This document shows positions 1-14,200 of a stretch of DNA of 64,000 nucleotides, one piece after another. This stretch comes from Erythrocercus mccallii. Its lineage: Eukaryota; Chordata; Aves; Passeriformes; Dicruridae. Location: the NCBI GenBank assembly GCA_013397435.1, contig VZRG01001492.1, positions 117,814-181,813 on the forward strand, read 5' to 3'. Under the pieces are notes generated by a model. The model saw only the letters and a list, made by a program, of their open reading frames with translations. It did no database searches and was not told the origin of the DNA. Made by a program: the position numbers and the translations under genes. How positions within the stretch are numbered: the stretch's first letter is position 1; every line of letters starts with the position of its first letter.

Positions 1-1877
1 TTGTTTTCTGTTGGGGCAATGACAGATGCTCTTCAGTTTTATCTCACTGGAGGCAAGTCACCCTCCCAAAGGCCATTAAAGGGAAAGACTAGAAGCAGCA
101 GCACTTTCTTCACAAGCATTAAAAACAAAGGGCTGGCTATCATTTTAAATCACTAGCTGCAGCATTCTCTTGCAAAAAGACTTTGACTGTTGAAGAATAT
201 TTTGAATGATGTTCGGCTCTGGAACAAAGTGGAGTAATATGCATAAAGAACCCTCTTGGAAATGTACTTGTGCATTCCCAAAGAAAAAATGAAAAAAGTA
301 CATGAAGTTACTAATTTGTGTTGTTTCAAGGGTTAAGGAACAGAATTCTAAATTCAATTTGCAAATGGTATCTAATTAATTTGCTAAAAATCACTCAGAT
401 CTTTCTGTGCATAATAGTTTAGTGAAAGCACAGTTTCATGAATTATTCAAAATGCATCTAGCTCAAGATGTGAACAATAGAAAACATTACACAAAAAGTT
501 AAAAATATTTTTAAAATGGAGTTCCAAAGAGGATGTGAAAAAAAACAACAAAAAAACCCCAACAACAACACTGATTAATCAGCACTTACTACAACTACTT
601 AATCGTGAACAAAAAAACTGACTGTCCCAGAAGACAAAAAAACAAAAAACATTACTTTTTCACTGAGAACACTGAGTGAAGAAAAAATTAAGGTATTAAG
701 TTATTAAGTTTGTAGAGGAAAGCTACAAGTTAAACCAGAGACAACTGGCAACTTGCTGGACAACTTCACCTTTCCACCTTTTTAATTAAACATGTCAAAT
801 CCTCAAAACCTGATTTTTATGAAAACTCTTTTGGAAATAATTAAAGCATTGTTTTAAGTTACCTTCCTTTTACTGCAAAGTATTATAGTTGACAAAGTTA
901 ACAATGAACACAATTCACAAACCAAATAACATCAGCACACAAAAGGTCCAAACAAGGATCAGTCTTGATGGACAGATGAAAGCATGGAGGCTGGAAGAAG
1001 GGGATGGTATTTCAAATATGAGTGTGACCCTTGACCAAACCCATCAAGAGCAGCTCCCATTAAAAAGCTCATTCTTTAACTTCCAAGGGCTAGTGACTGT
1101 AGTGTCCTCCAGGAAGGCAGCTAAGAGCTTTGCCACTCTAGTCACTGCTGGCTGGCAGTCGAAGGAAAGGATGAGAGGAGTCTGTGCTCCCTTCCACAGC
1201 TTAGATCTCCTGTAGGACCAAAATTCAAAGTTTTGGAGTTCAACCTGCTTCATATTAGGTAGCACAGACCAAATAAAAACTTGCATAGATTCCAAAATAC
1301 GAAAGACTAATTTTAACAGTGGGGAGAACAAAGAGTATTTACCCATAATTATACCCTACTCCACCCTTGGCTTCACTGACGACGAGTTTCTCTCCAGATA
1401 TCAAAAATTCCAAATAAGTTTCCTCCTGAAAGCTACAACTCCTGTGAAGACAAGCATCTTCCTATATTAATTTATACCAGATAGAGCTGCTTATACTGTA
1501 CCAGTGCTCAAATTTATAAGCTTCTAGGTCCAACGTATTAATTTTCATGTCTTAAAATGAATAGACTAGAAATATTTTCAGGTACCTTCAGGTGTTATGG
1601 GCTTTTTACTGTCATAGAAAAGTAGTGAAGATATTTTTACTCTGTGTAACTGACAATCTACCCCGCAGAGAGCCTCTCTGGCAGACTCCTTTTGGAGACA
1701 GATAGTGATAGGACGAAGGCTACAAATTCAAGTTTCAAGAACAGAAATTCTGACTATGAAAAAAAGTCTTACATCACTGCCAAATATTGAAGCAGGTTTT
1801 CTAGAGAAGCTGTAGAATACCTGTCTTTGGAGATATTAAAAACTTATCCTGGATAGCAACGCTGAGCAACTTTATCT

Positions 1878-1950
1878 AAGCTGGTCCTGCTCTGAGTGGA
1901 GTCTGGACTAGATGACCTCCAAAGTCCCTTCTAATCTAAATCGTCTTATG
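1878..1950 (+). repeat. CR1 LINE 3'-end fragment
   Basis: The stretch reads like the last part of an avian CR1 3' untranslated region: a 'ggtcctgctctgag' block, then 'ggactagatgacctcc', then a decayed 'cccttctaatctaaatc'. Divergence is moderate and the terminal octamer repeats are lost. It is a short 5'-truncated copy, as is usual for CR1. Confidence 0.7.
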
Positions 1951-2750
1951 GCACCACGAAAAAAATCACCTTATGACTCCATGAAACTGAAACAAGGACA
2001 GGGGGGAGGGGTGATAGTGGTGGTGTGTCAACTGTACCACACTGTAGAGCTACACATTAACATACATATACCACCATACAGAAAGATGTTTGATTTTTGC
2101 CTGTAAAAAGAAAAGGGTTGCAGAAATTCTTAGCAATTTTTTAGACAGTTTACTCTGTCTCCCCAATGTTCTTCTGCTCCATCTCTTAAAAATCAAAACT
2201 GAGCCTTTCCAACGACAATAGGCAATACCATCTAATTAGCAAAAAATTTCAGTCTCAACCTTCTTATAAAAAAAGTCACCACTTGCTTAGACAAAAGAAG
2301 ACTGACAGATCTTTTTAAAATCTTACCAAATGAACTGTACTCAATATTCTAATGATTTACAGTTGATTGCCAAAAGAGAGAAAAACCATAAGAATTCATT
2401 AAAAGTATAAGCAGTATTTTTTGGATGCAATGGAAGTGAAGACAGGTATCCATGCAGACATGAGGTACACACTCAGGGCCAGAAGGCTTTTCCTTCTGCA
2501 GCCGTGCAAGTGAAGTGAAGAACACCCCAGCATTCCACCCAAAGTAGAGAGACAGGGAAACACAGGGTATTTCTGATACATTTGTTTGGTGTTCAGTTAC
2601 ACTGACAGGAGTCAACAGCAGCTGATTTGCTGCTCTTTGACTCTCCATTGCCTTAGTCCTTCAGCACTGAAGCTCTGGCCCCTACTACTGACTAGAGAGC
2701 CAGGTTTTCAATCTCCTCAGAAAAAGAAAAAATACTAGTTTAGACTTAAG

Positions 2751-2890
2751 GGATTCTCAGGAGGTCTCTAATCTAACCTTCTATTTAAATAATGGTTCAA
2801 TACTGAACTCAGATCAAGTTGTTCAGGACTTTGGCCAGTCCTCCGAGGACCTGGTGGAAAGTCCACACTTTGCAGTGCAAGTCTGTTGAT
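2751..2890 (-). repeat. CR1-like LINE fragment, reverse orientation
   Basis: The plus strand shows 'ggtctctaatctaacctt' followed by 'actgaactcagatcaagttg', the reverse complement of a typical CR1 3' region. The copy is diverged and lacks a clean end, so the right boundary is approximate. Confidence 0.6.
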
Positions 2891-4236
2891 GTATATAAAA
2901 GCTTATCAAATAAAGATGCAAGAGATGTATGCAAAACTGAAACAGAATTCAATAAATGTAAATGCCCGTGCAATTAGAAATGGAAAAGAATCTAGTGAGT
3001 AACTCATTTTTAAAAATCCTGTCCAGTTTTTAACAATAAAGTGTTATATATTCACATTGTGTGAACACACAGAGGTTTTATACAGCACAGAAAACATTTC
3101 AATATGGACTGGCATAGAGCCAGATAACATGACTGTTGGCACAGACTGTATCTCCTCCACTGCCTCCTGGAAGCATTGCCCAGACACTTTTGAAATGGCT
3201 TGTTGTACAAGAATAAAATTCAGCATGCAGCACTAGAGCCTGAGACTGATACAGCAAGAGCAAAACTGCATTTGTAAAGGCCTGATAAAAGGACACGGCA
3301 GCAATCATGATTCCAGACTATGAGAGTTTAACTATGTGCATAGAATATGAATTTCATGTTTTCTGCAGGAAAAATTAAGGTGATTTCATGTGTAAAATAA
3401 CAGCAGCAGTTCTGTCCTTTCTGGAGACACACCGTTTCTAAAACCTCTATTGAGACAGCATGAAGCAATGCTGCATGGGGGACCATACCTATGTTTCTGG
3501 CAGTTTTTCTGTCCCGCAGGCTGCTGTAAATACTCAACCCATTCCTTATTAGAGATCCTGCTGGTCAGACACAAAAAGACACCTTCCCTCCTCTGCAAAA
3601 ATGCTGTGGGGTGGCACCAGCAAGCAGAAGCAGAGAAGGACCTGCCACTGGGAGGAGCTGTAGCCATACACGATTTTAAATCCTTGCCCTCTGCTCAGGA
3701 CTGAGAATCTGCCAGGAGTTACCATTCCTGCAAGCCAGGTTCTGCCAGCAAAGCCAGAGGCTGCCTGCTGCAATACACCAAACTGAACAAGCACAGAGAA
3801 GTAATTCTGCATTCTACAAAACAGAAGTCAGACTTCAGCGCATTGAAAAAGTCCATCATTTGTGATCTTCTCTAGGTTAGTCCACAGTTTTGTCTGAAGC
3901 TACACTGTCTAAACAAGTGTAGAGAAACAAGTAATCCAAGCACAAATAAGGTACCAGCTTCCCTGAATCCACAAGTGTAAAAATCAGTTTCTCCATAACG
4001 CTGCTTTCAAAAATAGATGAAGTACTGCAAACTATAAAAAAATTTAAAATCCTATTGATGTTTCTCCCTTTGACCACATCTTCACAAATCACCCAATAGA
4101 AACACTTGAATATTCTCCACACTATCTGCGAATATAGGGAACAACAATGGCCAGACCCCTGGAATGGCAGCTTACAACAAAATACTGAAAAAAAATAGAA
4201 TTTCGTTAGCAGCAGTGCTTTTGCTTTCCTCCCTTC

Positions 4237-4257
4237 TTTTTTTTTTTTTTTTTTTTT
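4237..4257. repeat. Poly(T) tract, 21 T
   Basis: An uninterrupted run of 21 T after a pyrimidine-rich lead-in. I see no clear retroposed sequence attached, so this is a simple homopolymer tract. Confidence 0.9.
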
Positions 4258-4841
4258 GTGACTGCATTTAGCACAGAATAGGAAAACTGGCAAGGTTCAG
4301 CAAGACTCCTTTCACAGCACAACCTGAGGACACAGACACCTGCCCCCTGCTGCTTTTACCTCCTCAGCCCTGGTAGCAGGAGGGCTCCCAATCCCTACAG
4401 GATGGATAAGGACAGGCCTCAACCATGCATGGCCCTCCTGGCATCATTGTCCCTCTTTGACAAGATCCAAGTTACCCTCAGGGCATGCTATCATCCAGCA
4501 GAGCCATTAACAGCCACTGGTGAATGACTTTAGATGCAGCTGTTTCACCACTGGATGGTCACATCCATCACCACTGGCTATGCTATAGAGCCACTCTGGC
4601 TTCAATGACAAGAGCAAGGAAAGGAAAACACCACTCTTTTAAAAGCATAAAGCATGTGTGTATGGAGGAAAAAACCTAATTACTATTTGTCCTGTCTACA
4701 GCAAACAGAGTTAAAAATGGAACAGAGTTTAAAGAAAGGTGACACTGAGAAGGGGGCAAAAAGGTAGGGCTAGTCTATAGATCACAAAGTGACAGAAGAG
4801 ACTGGCTGTGAAAAACATGGACTTTCCTTCACTGGCAGCTT

Positions 4842-5575
4842 AAAAAGAGATCAAAACATTCCTTTGGGTCACAACAGTCCCAAGCAGCACTAAACGCTGG
4901 GGTAAGGAATGACTGAAAAGCTGCCTGGCAGAAAGGGACCTGGAGGTGCTGGTTAACAGCAGCTGAACATGAGCCAGCTGTGCCCAGGTGGCCAAGAAGG
5001 CCAATGGCATCCTGGCCTGTGTCAGCAACAGTGTGGCCAGCAGGAGCAGGGCAGTGACTGTCCCCCTCTATTCAGCACAGATGAGGCCTCATCTCAAATG
5101 CTGTGTCCAGTTCTGGGTCCCTCACTCACAGAAGGACACTGAGGTGTCACAGAACAGCAACAGAGCCAGGAACACAAGTCCTTTGAGAAGCAGCTGAGAG
5201 AGCTGGGGTTGTTTAACCAGGAGGAAAGGAGGCTCAGTAGCAAACTCATTGTTTTCTACAAGTACTTGAGGTTGTAGCAAAGTCAGGATCAATCTTTTCT
5301 GCCAAGTAACAAGCAATAGGACAAGAGAAATTTGCCTCAACTTGCAACAGGGGAGGTTTAGATTGCATATTAGGATAAATTTCTACCCTGAAAGGGTTGT
5401 CAGGCATTGGAATAGGCTACCCAGGAAGTGGTGGAATCGCCATCTGTGGAAATGTTCAAAAGGCGTGTGGAATGGCACTTGGGGACCTGGTTTAGTGGTG
5501 AATAAGGCAGTGCTGGATTAATGGTTGGACTCGATCTTGGAGGTCTTTTCCAACCTCAGTGATTCTATGAGTCTG
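4842..5575 (+). repeat. CR1 LINE copy, 3' part with decayed ORF2 C-terminus
   Basis: This is the longest repeat in the window, about 730 bases. The first part encodes a decayed end of the CR1 ORF2 protein (reverse transcriptase C-terminal region): at 4,988-5,197 the plus frame still reads MAKKANGILACVSNS and VASRSRAVTVPLYSA, with RPHLKCCVQFW after it. The frame is then lost to stops and small deletions. The 3' untranslated part follows, with 'caggggaggtttagattg', 'aaagggttgtcaggcattgg' and the terminal 'ggttggactcgatcttggag', ending near 'gattctatgag'. It is 5' truncated and inactive. Full-length CR1 is about 4.5 kb, so about 16% remains. Confidence 0.92.
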
Positions 5576-8434
5576 AGAGATGCTGGTCTAGATTTTTGTC
5601 TTGAAGTCCAAAGTCCCTTTTGCCCCAAATTTCTCTTAATGAGCACATGTGATAAGACAACAGGAAGTTAATACAATTTTTAGTGACATTTTATTCAGGA
5701 CAGACTGTCACATCCCAATCAGCATTTCACTAAACACAGGAGAGGCCTTCTCAGCACAGCTGGTAGTGCTCTCTAGTGGAAATAAAGGAAGAAATGCTGC
5801 AGACTTCATAGCCACTGTGGCTTTCTGAAACAGAAAATAAACTCATTTTAACCATATTTTAATCACAATTCTCTGTAAATACAAATAATGCTATTCCAAG
5901 CTGAAAAGGCAAAACAGAGTGAGTCCCTTCAGAACACAGATTTCCTAAATATCTACAAAAGATAAAGGGGTATTTTTCCCTCATCAGTTCAGCACTTTGC
6001 TTCTTATTGACTTAATTCACTGAGGGCATATAACAGACAAGAACATCACTATGCAATATTTAAAATGTGCTTTATTTTCCATATCCAAAAGCAATATATG
6101 CTACAGGTAAGTACTGCAAAGCTTAAGGTAGATGGATGATAAACCAGAACACGGATGAAGTGGAGCTCCTCTAGTGCACTCCTCTATTAATAACATCACA
6201 GCTGACATAGAAAATTTGGCAACAAAAAGTTTGCCAATCAGGAGTCAAGGAAGCTAAAAATCTTGCTAAGAACTCTGACAAACACCTGCATTTTTAAGAG
6301 CAACACTTTGTGGACAAAACTAAAGAGTATCCTTACCACACTGCCACAGGCACAGAATCTCAGCTGCATATTTCTGAGATCATCTCCCAATCCATACACA
6401 ATGCAAAATCTTCAAGGTATGCCAAAATTAGTTTCTCAACAATACAGTTACACATCCAAAGAGGAAGTGAACAAACCGCTTTAGGTTGTCCATCAAGACA
6501 ACCTCAGATTCAGAGCTAAATCTTTGAGTTCTTGGTACTGCCTCTTCCTTTCCATAGTGAAGGAGGAAATGAGATGGGTGTATAGCTCCTGTGTGATGAG
6601 TAAAATTTTGGATAAAAGCAGATGGTAACTATCAGAGCTGGTAACAGAGAACAGAGTAGGAATGTTGATATGCTCTTTTCTGATTTCATACATGGCAATA
6701 GAAGTTCTAAATACCAATTAGGTCCTCAGTTCTACCTGTGCAGCCTTTAAACTTTCAAATCAAAACTTAGAGGACATTTTCAGTGCAATCTGAATTTATT
6801 CTTCATGACTGCATCATGGTTATGTAAGTTCAGCTCTACTGAACAAAAGTCAGCAACTGCTGGACAAGGAGGAAATTATTTCAGCAATTTAGCAGTAACA
6901 TCAAGAAACCAAATGGGTGCCATAGCATACATACAAAGCTACAGTGAGAAAAATTTCAAATTTACAAAGGTACAAAAATTTAATCTATGGTCACTGTGAA
7001 AGATTAAAAGTTTTTTGTGTATTTTCATCTGTCTGCACAGAGAATCATAAAGTGGTAAGGCAATGAATTAAGCTTGTCCCATTTGAAAGATGGAGATAAT
7101 TTAACAGATCTATAAATGCCTGTGTAGGCTTACAATGTGGATGCAGCAACTGTTTGGTGGAAACATTAAGCAACAAAGCAGCCTACTCATTAATTCATGT
7201 ATTCTCCCAGTTTTCTTTAAGGAAGCTTCAACAGCACTTCTGAGGTGCCTCTTTAATCTGAGGGAGAAGGAACAAGAAATTTTTTACAGCCTCACACCAA
7301 GAAATACAAAACATTACTATGCCATTAATGAAGTATTTAATGTTGATCTTTTGGTCCCATCAAGGGCTCATTCTCCTAGAATCTGTCTGAAACTACTCCC
7401 AATGATATCTTGTTTGTAAAGGATTTTCATTTTTCTTTTAGTTTTTCATAAACACTGGAATATACAACTTTTCAGGATGCAACAGTTCCCATGAGTAACT
7501 GATGATAATCCTGAATGGTTCCAACACAATGAATCAAGCTACTCACAAACTAATCCCGTTTTACAATTGGGAGAGAGAGTAAACATAAATGGCAGGGCAT
7601 TTTTTCAATTATGCTTTCAGAGACACAAGCTCACCTCTCCTGGTAGGGGTAATCAACATTATCTTCTCTCAGACTGAAGAAAAACTACTGCATAGGGAAA
7701 TGTTTATTACTGACCTTGTCCTTTAATAGCTCACAAGCTATTAAATTAACATAAAGTTAGACAAACTTATCCTCTGTTATTGTCCTAAGTCAGTACTCTC
7801 CATGCCTCTTTTCAGACCAGGATTTACAAAGAAAATTCACAGAGCAACACAGATGTAGAAATACATAGAAAGGCTGCTAAATTTACAACGGTGGGAATCT
7901 GCAATGCCAAAAGAGGTAAGGTGCCAAATGTTCTACTGAAACAGCTGAAGAACATAGCAATCAGTCCCTGATACAAAGGAGGGTTTGCAATTTTATTTTC
8001 TGCTTGGTTTAGTTTGCATAAGATTGATGAGTGGTGTGTCAAAGCAACTCCTAACAGTCCCCAAGGTCTTTCAAATTCTTTGAACAATCTAATTTTAGGA
8101 CCAGGTATGAAAAATTAGAGATTCTGTTTATTTGCCTTGTACCAGCAGCCAGAATAAGTTTTGCCAGAATGACTTTCGCTTTCTAGCAACTATAACATCA
8201 GTGAAGAAGATAAACTTCAAGAAATTACTCAGCATGGTCTTGGATAAAAGTTTCTACCATAGGCATCTAACATTTTATTCTATTTTCATACAGACGTGTG
8301 AGATGAAAAAATGGTGAGAGACACAAATAGAATAAACATTCTGGTCTACAGCAGCATACCTGTAATTCTATTGTACGCCCAAAATCCAGTAGACTCCTTG
8401 GAAGCAGTTGGTCCATTTATATAAACATATGAAT

Positions 8435-8470
8435 ACATATATATATACACACACACACACACATATATGT
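8435..8470. repeat. (TA)n/(CA)n microsatellite
   Basis: A compound dinucleotide repeat: a short alternating TA block, about nine CA units, then TATATGT. The flanking TA blocks are complementary, so the tract is partly self-complementary. It is likely to vary in length between individuals. Confidence 0.9.
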
Positions 8471-11169
8471 AATTTCTCACATATGTAAACTCAGCTGATC
8501 CAGGCCTTCATTATTTTAAGAATGAATTGTCAGAAGGTACAGGACAGACAGGCAGTTCTTGAGACAATCTTGAAACTATTCTCAGTGAAAACATGTCTCA
8601 GGTTCTCGGTAACTTGATTACAGACATCCATTATTTTGTATCATACTCTATTAAATGGAGATATTCAGATTAACAGATAAAATTTGTGTCTGCACCCAGA
8701 TTCATATTGTTAAGTATTGTTAAGCCATCCTCCAAGATCTTTCAGTTCTCCAGCCATCTAACTATTTTCATGATATTAGTATTTAAATAGGAAAATAAAT
8801 ATTGTATTTATTATGTGTATCATCTTACTTTAACTGGTTAAAACTCAATTCTTTATATTCCAAGCCAACAATTAACAATAGTTCAAGTTAAGATACTATC
8901 AGTATAATACTAAACTCCAATCTTACCAAAAATAACTAACAACAGAAGAAAAAAAAAAGCGTCACTAAGTGTTAGCAAAGCCAGTAAGTCTAAACTAAAA
9001 AAAGGCAACTCTGAAGAAGACACTAGGCACCTTTTAAAATAAGAATTTTATCAGTAACTTTATCCATTTCCCACAACCAAGACTTTATTATCATTTCTAG
9101 CTTAGTTATCAACTCAAGTTTGGTCCATGACATAACGTTCTAACTACTAAGAAAGAATAATGGAAGCATTTGTTAGAAAAGGAAGGGCTGCTTGCTTTAT
9201 ACTTCCCATTTGTTTGCTAACAAAACATTCTGCCTGACTTTATAAAATAGCAACAGTCAGAATGAACAAACAGAAAAGAATTAAAACTTAAATGAGATAC
9301 AGTACTCTCACGTAGTAAGCACCACTTCAATAGCAAAGCATAAAAAGGGTAAAAAATGAAACTAACTTTAAATTGACCAATCTTGTTTAAATAAAAGAAG
9401 ACTGTCTTTGCTAGAAGAATTCTATTTTTACAATCTGATTAATATCTCCCTCCAAAAATCTGGACCTGCTTTATAACAATTCCCAAAATTGAAATAAAGG
9501 GAAAAAAGCCAATCCTGTCTAATGCATGCTAGACCCTCCAGCTGCCTGCTGTTTAAATTAGCACGACAGTTTTCAAAGAGCTGCAAACTCAAAAGAAACA
9601 ATACATAAACCAGCTGACGAGTGCCAGAAGCGGGTTCAGGTGCTCCAGACACCAGTGTCCACCAAGACCAGGTTCCTGCAGCTCTGCTTCTGCTCATGTT
9701 CAGGGACTGTAATTCTACCCACACAAAGCAGAAAGATCCCGTTCCTTCATGCAGTGGTAACAGGAGCATCTGTAACGTGTACTATTTTTAGAACTAGTCC
9801 AGAGCCAGCTAAGAGGAATGAGGAGCTGAAGACCAGGACACAATTTTTGCACATTTCCAGTCCAAGGCAGCCAACACTTTTGTGGGTTACACTCCGGTGA
9901 TGTCTGCAGGCTTCTCTTTGAGGCCCACAGGCTCAAGTATTTTGTAGACAGCTCAAGGCTTTGGTTGCATCACATGATAGCAGGTGTAAACCCAAAATTT
10001 AGCCCTCTAAATCACACATACACTCTTAATCCTGTTCAAAATGTCAAAATTTTTTCCAATTATTTTGACCCACAGGAAGATATGCGTATCTGAGCACCAA
10101 ATGATTTCCAGGCTTTTATATCTTGTAAGAGCTCAATATCATTATTCTTATCTAAACTGTACACTGGAAACTGGAGTAAAGCACTAGTTTGTTAAATGAT
10201 GGTTCTAGCATGAGAAATTCTGAAGCATTAAAAAATTAGGAAGTCTTCTTGGCTGTTCTGTGAAATTCATTTCAGACACAGGAATTGTGCAACATTTTAA
10301 AATAAAGCATGAATGGGCCATCTTACAGATACAGATAAGGCACATCCCATATTCAAAAGAAAAGAGGAAAGTCCTAAATCTCCTCTCAGATAATCAAGCA
10401 TTTTGGTAAAGTTTTTACAGAGTACCATGAAACTTTAATGTGTATGTCTCAAACACTAAGAAAGGCAAACACAGAGCCCTCAAGAGCCCCATCTTATTTT
10501 TAGTTTAACTGTTGCACTACAGAGACTTTTTTTTCTTCTCTCTGCCTTCAACCCCTCAAATAAATCCCCTTTATTGGATTATGGATTAATGCAGCAACTA
10601 TAGCAGTAAGCTGTTTCCATGAGAGTGAGAAAACACAAGATGTGTACCATTCAGCAGAGTAACATCTCACTTAGAACTTGTGGGCCTGTCTTGGATATTG
10701 CATTCATTACGTGAGAACAATATTTATATTTCATTAAGTATATTTTGAACAACATCAACAGCACAGAAATTTAGCACCTGCTAAAACAGTCCTGCAAACA
10801 CTTTATTAATATATAGCTAGTTTCCTTAAAGCAACTCATGTCCAGTAAATCTTCTAGTAATTAATTTTAAGTCACTGCTCCCATTAAACAATTAATAGTT
10901 ACATGTATGTTGAAGAATATATTAAGATTATTATGTAAATTACAGGCTGCCCTTTCAATGCAGAATGGTGAACTACTGATGCTGCTTCTTTTTCACAAAG
11001 AAATAAAATTGTACTATTATACTGGCATTACAGACTGTCATCCCCTGAAACAAACAGAACAGCTTTTACCCAAAGACCCCAAAACATTTGACAGATGTCT
11101 ACTCTCCTTTTATAGAGTAAGATTTATAAAATGGAATAGTATGCTTTTGAGTAAGAGAATTTCAGACAA

Positions 11170-11238
11170 AGTCAGAGGCAGAAGCTAGGAATAGAAACCC
11201 AGTTCTTCCAACTACCACACCACCACTGCTCTGTCTGC
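11170..11238 (-). repeat. Possible MIR-like SINE relic
   Basis: The order 'gtcagaggcagaagctagga', 'atagaaacccagttcttcc' and a C/A-rich tail follows the reverse complement of the MIR 5' (tRNA-like) half, in which 'gtggcagagctgggattcgaacccag' is the core. Only about 70 bases align and substitutions are many, so this is tentative. Confidence 0.35.
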
Positions 11239-14200
11239 ATTTCCACCTCCAAATGACTGATGAAAAAGGAAGCTACGTGAGTTAAAAATAACTTCTGATT
11301 AGCAAGGCAGAAGCCCTATGAAAGCCAAATGAGCCAGTCTCACTCAATGCTGAGCTAGAATCTAAACTGCAGAAACTGAACATTGAAAGGCTAGGTTAAT
11401 GTTTTGCTCAAATTAAGTGAAATTGAGTTTTCTAAGACAACAATTTTGGTCCACTAAAGTGTTAAGATCTCTCACCTATAAAGCTTCTTCTATTACTCAA
11501 ACTGATATAGCTGAACAGACTAGGCACAGAAAACCTCCACATTTTGAAAGAACAGAGAACAGCCTTTAGAGCAACTTCAAGTTGAGAATATGAGTTCTGA
11601 TCTCATCTGGGCTATGTTAATTAATATGAGGAGGCTGAAAACTTGTGAAATGGAGATTTTTCTAGGAAAATGGCTAAAGTTAAAAAGCATTTGTCATTTA
11701 AGAAGGGCAGAATAGACAATTACTATTTACATGTGATATACTGAAGGTTTAAAGGAGTGGGAAAACTAATGCAATTTCACAAAATCCCTTTTTTGAGGCC
11801 AGGATAGTCTACATAAACCCATACTTAAAAACAAAGATTTGTCTTCTGAATGTTCCTTTAGGCTCACCTTGGTTAAACCCCAACTACCCATTTTCTCTTG
11901 ACACCTTGCTTGCCTGAAAAAATAGAGTGGTTAGGACTTTTCTCATTTCTAGATGTGTGTTCACTTGGGTGCTTAGCAGTTATTTGCTTTCTTTCCCATT
12001 ACTCTCATACCAACATTTGGTGATCTATATTGAATATATTTCATTCTGGTGTGTGAATATATAAGACCCACAGATTATGTTGATTTTAGTGGGGAGGAGA
12101 ACAAATATTTACCATAGGAAGGTAAAGATTCATTGGGAAGCTTTGCGTTTGTTGCTCTGCAAGGCCTGGTACTATTTGATGCAAATTCACCTAAAAAAAG
12201 GTTGGCTCTGCTCATGGTAGGGAAAAGTGTTGAAATTTCTTCCACATACCATTTCCCACTACAGCTGGTAATGTTCAATCATTTTCTGTCTAGATTCCAA
12301 GCCACAATGCTAAGCCACTATAGGGATTTTTCTTGCTGTATTACAGCTGATTCCTGCTTGATAGTCAAAAATTTTACCATTTCTCTTGAGAAATAGTGTT
12401 CTGAGGTATACACTTTGAAAGATGAATACCAAATGCACTCTCCTTACTGCACATGCAGAGATATCTAAGGGCTATACAGTACACATTTAATTGTAGGTCA
12501 CAGATGGCTGCTGGTTTTAAAACAAACAGATGTTTGTTGTATCGTTTTTCTTCAATATATGCAGTTTCTCGGCTGCCAGTCAATATTGAAATGGATGTTT
12601 AGGATGCTGATATTGATGAAGAAATGAAATGAAAAAGCTAACTGCAGCACAGTTCTAGACAGCTAAAACGCTTCAATTTGCTTTATTACTTTACCTTTAC
12701 TTAAGCTATCTTTCCAGTGAAAACTGCACCAGAATTGCCAGTTTTCTTTTACACATACAGCTGGCATCAGTTGCTATCACATACTCCAGTTACAGATGAG
12801 TGCACAGCCATAACATCAACACAGCTTCAAAACCAATGAACCTGTTAAAACACAAGTTTCCACAGAGCAGTACGAAGGGTTAAAATATTATTTGAAGCTC
12901 CACAACCTCTTCAATTCCATCACTCATAAGGATACTTTGGACATAAAGAATCTACAAATATGAATTGTGTTTAGTCAACTGCTGCCATGCTGAGTATTCT
13001 TACAGAACTTTTATGGTAACTGCTCTACTGTCCAAATCCTTGGATATCTTAACTGATTCTAAACAATAATGAGGACATAAGTCACCTTTAAAATTTGCAC
13101 ACTGGGAAACTGAGATACAGACCCATTGGCAAGTACAGAATTACTGAGGAACATATTTGAGTAGCTGTCAGAAAGGGGTGCTAACACGACCTCTGGAAGG
13201 GGCAGCTCCTTTAATTGGGGCTGGCCCAACTAATTTTTATGTTCACAAAGGAAAAACAAATATTTTGAAGAAGTACAAAACTACTTCAACAACATTAAAA
13301 TGTAAAACAAGGGTGGGAGGGCAGAACTGGACAAGCAAAGGGGTAGAGGAAAAAAACTGCAGTCAAAAGGAGATAGGCAGATAGCACCAAGACTGCACTA
13401 GAGAGCAAAACAAACCTCAAGCACATGCTGAAAGACCAGAGAGAAAGAAGAAAAGCAGGGAAGGCAGTAACCAAAGAGACAGGCAAGAGGAAACAGTGTA
13501 CATTGCCAATCAAATATCCTACCCAGCTCCTCAGAGGAAGGGGAAAGTAAAAAATGTTTTTTCTGTTTTAAGTTTCCTCCATTCAAATTTTACATTAATG
13601 ACATATTGATGCCATAGGATTCAGAAGAAAACTAAAGAAAGTCCAAACATATTTCCTGTAAATAGCACTGTTGAGCTATAGCTGTTAACCAGAGCATGAT
13701 GGCAACCCAGGTCCCCTCTGACCAGGATCGGCACAGTCTGAACACATACTCAGTGTGGCTGCTTCTTCTCAACATGTTCTTAGGTAAGCTCACCCAATCT
13801 CATTCCTTATCTCAGAAACAAGTTTATAGCAACAACCATCTCAAAAATGAAATCTAGATAAATTTATGCATGAGCAGTTTCACTGCTTATCATAGTTTTC
13901 CGCAAACTGATGCAGGGAAAACATGTTTTTCCTGAGGAATTGGGAGCATGTTAGGGTACAAGATTGCTCCATGAGAAAAAAAGTAATTCAGAGACTTTGT
14001 ATTACAGAGTTACCACTATAAACTAGACCCAACAATCATAACCACCAAGCATACAAGACAATACCTACAACAAAACTCAAGCATGTAACTAAAGTGCAAA
14101 GTATATTCCAGCAGCTGCTCCCACCAAACAAGTGCAAATCTGCAAACTAGAAACCAGCCAGCTACAGAACATTCATGCTGCACTGTACTGCCTCAACCCT

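Noticed and set aside
3877..4293. 138-codon minus-strand open frame with a polylysine stretch
   Set aside because: The lysines come from the poly(T) tract at 4,237-4,257; the rest has chance composition.
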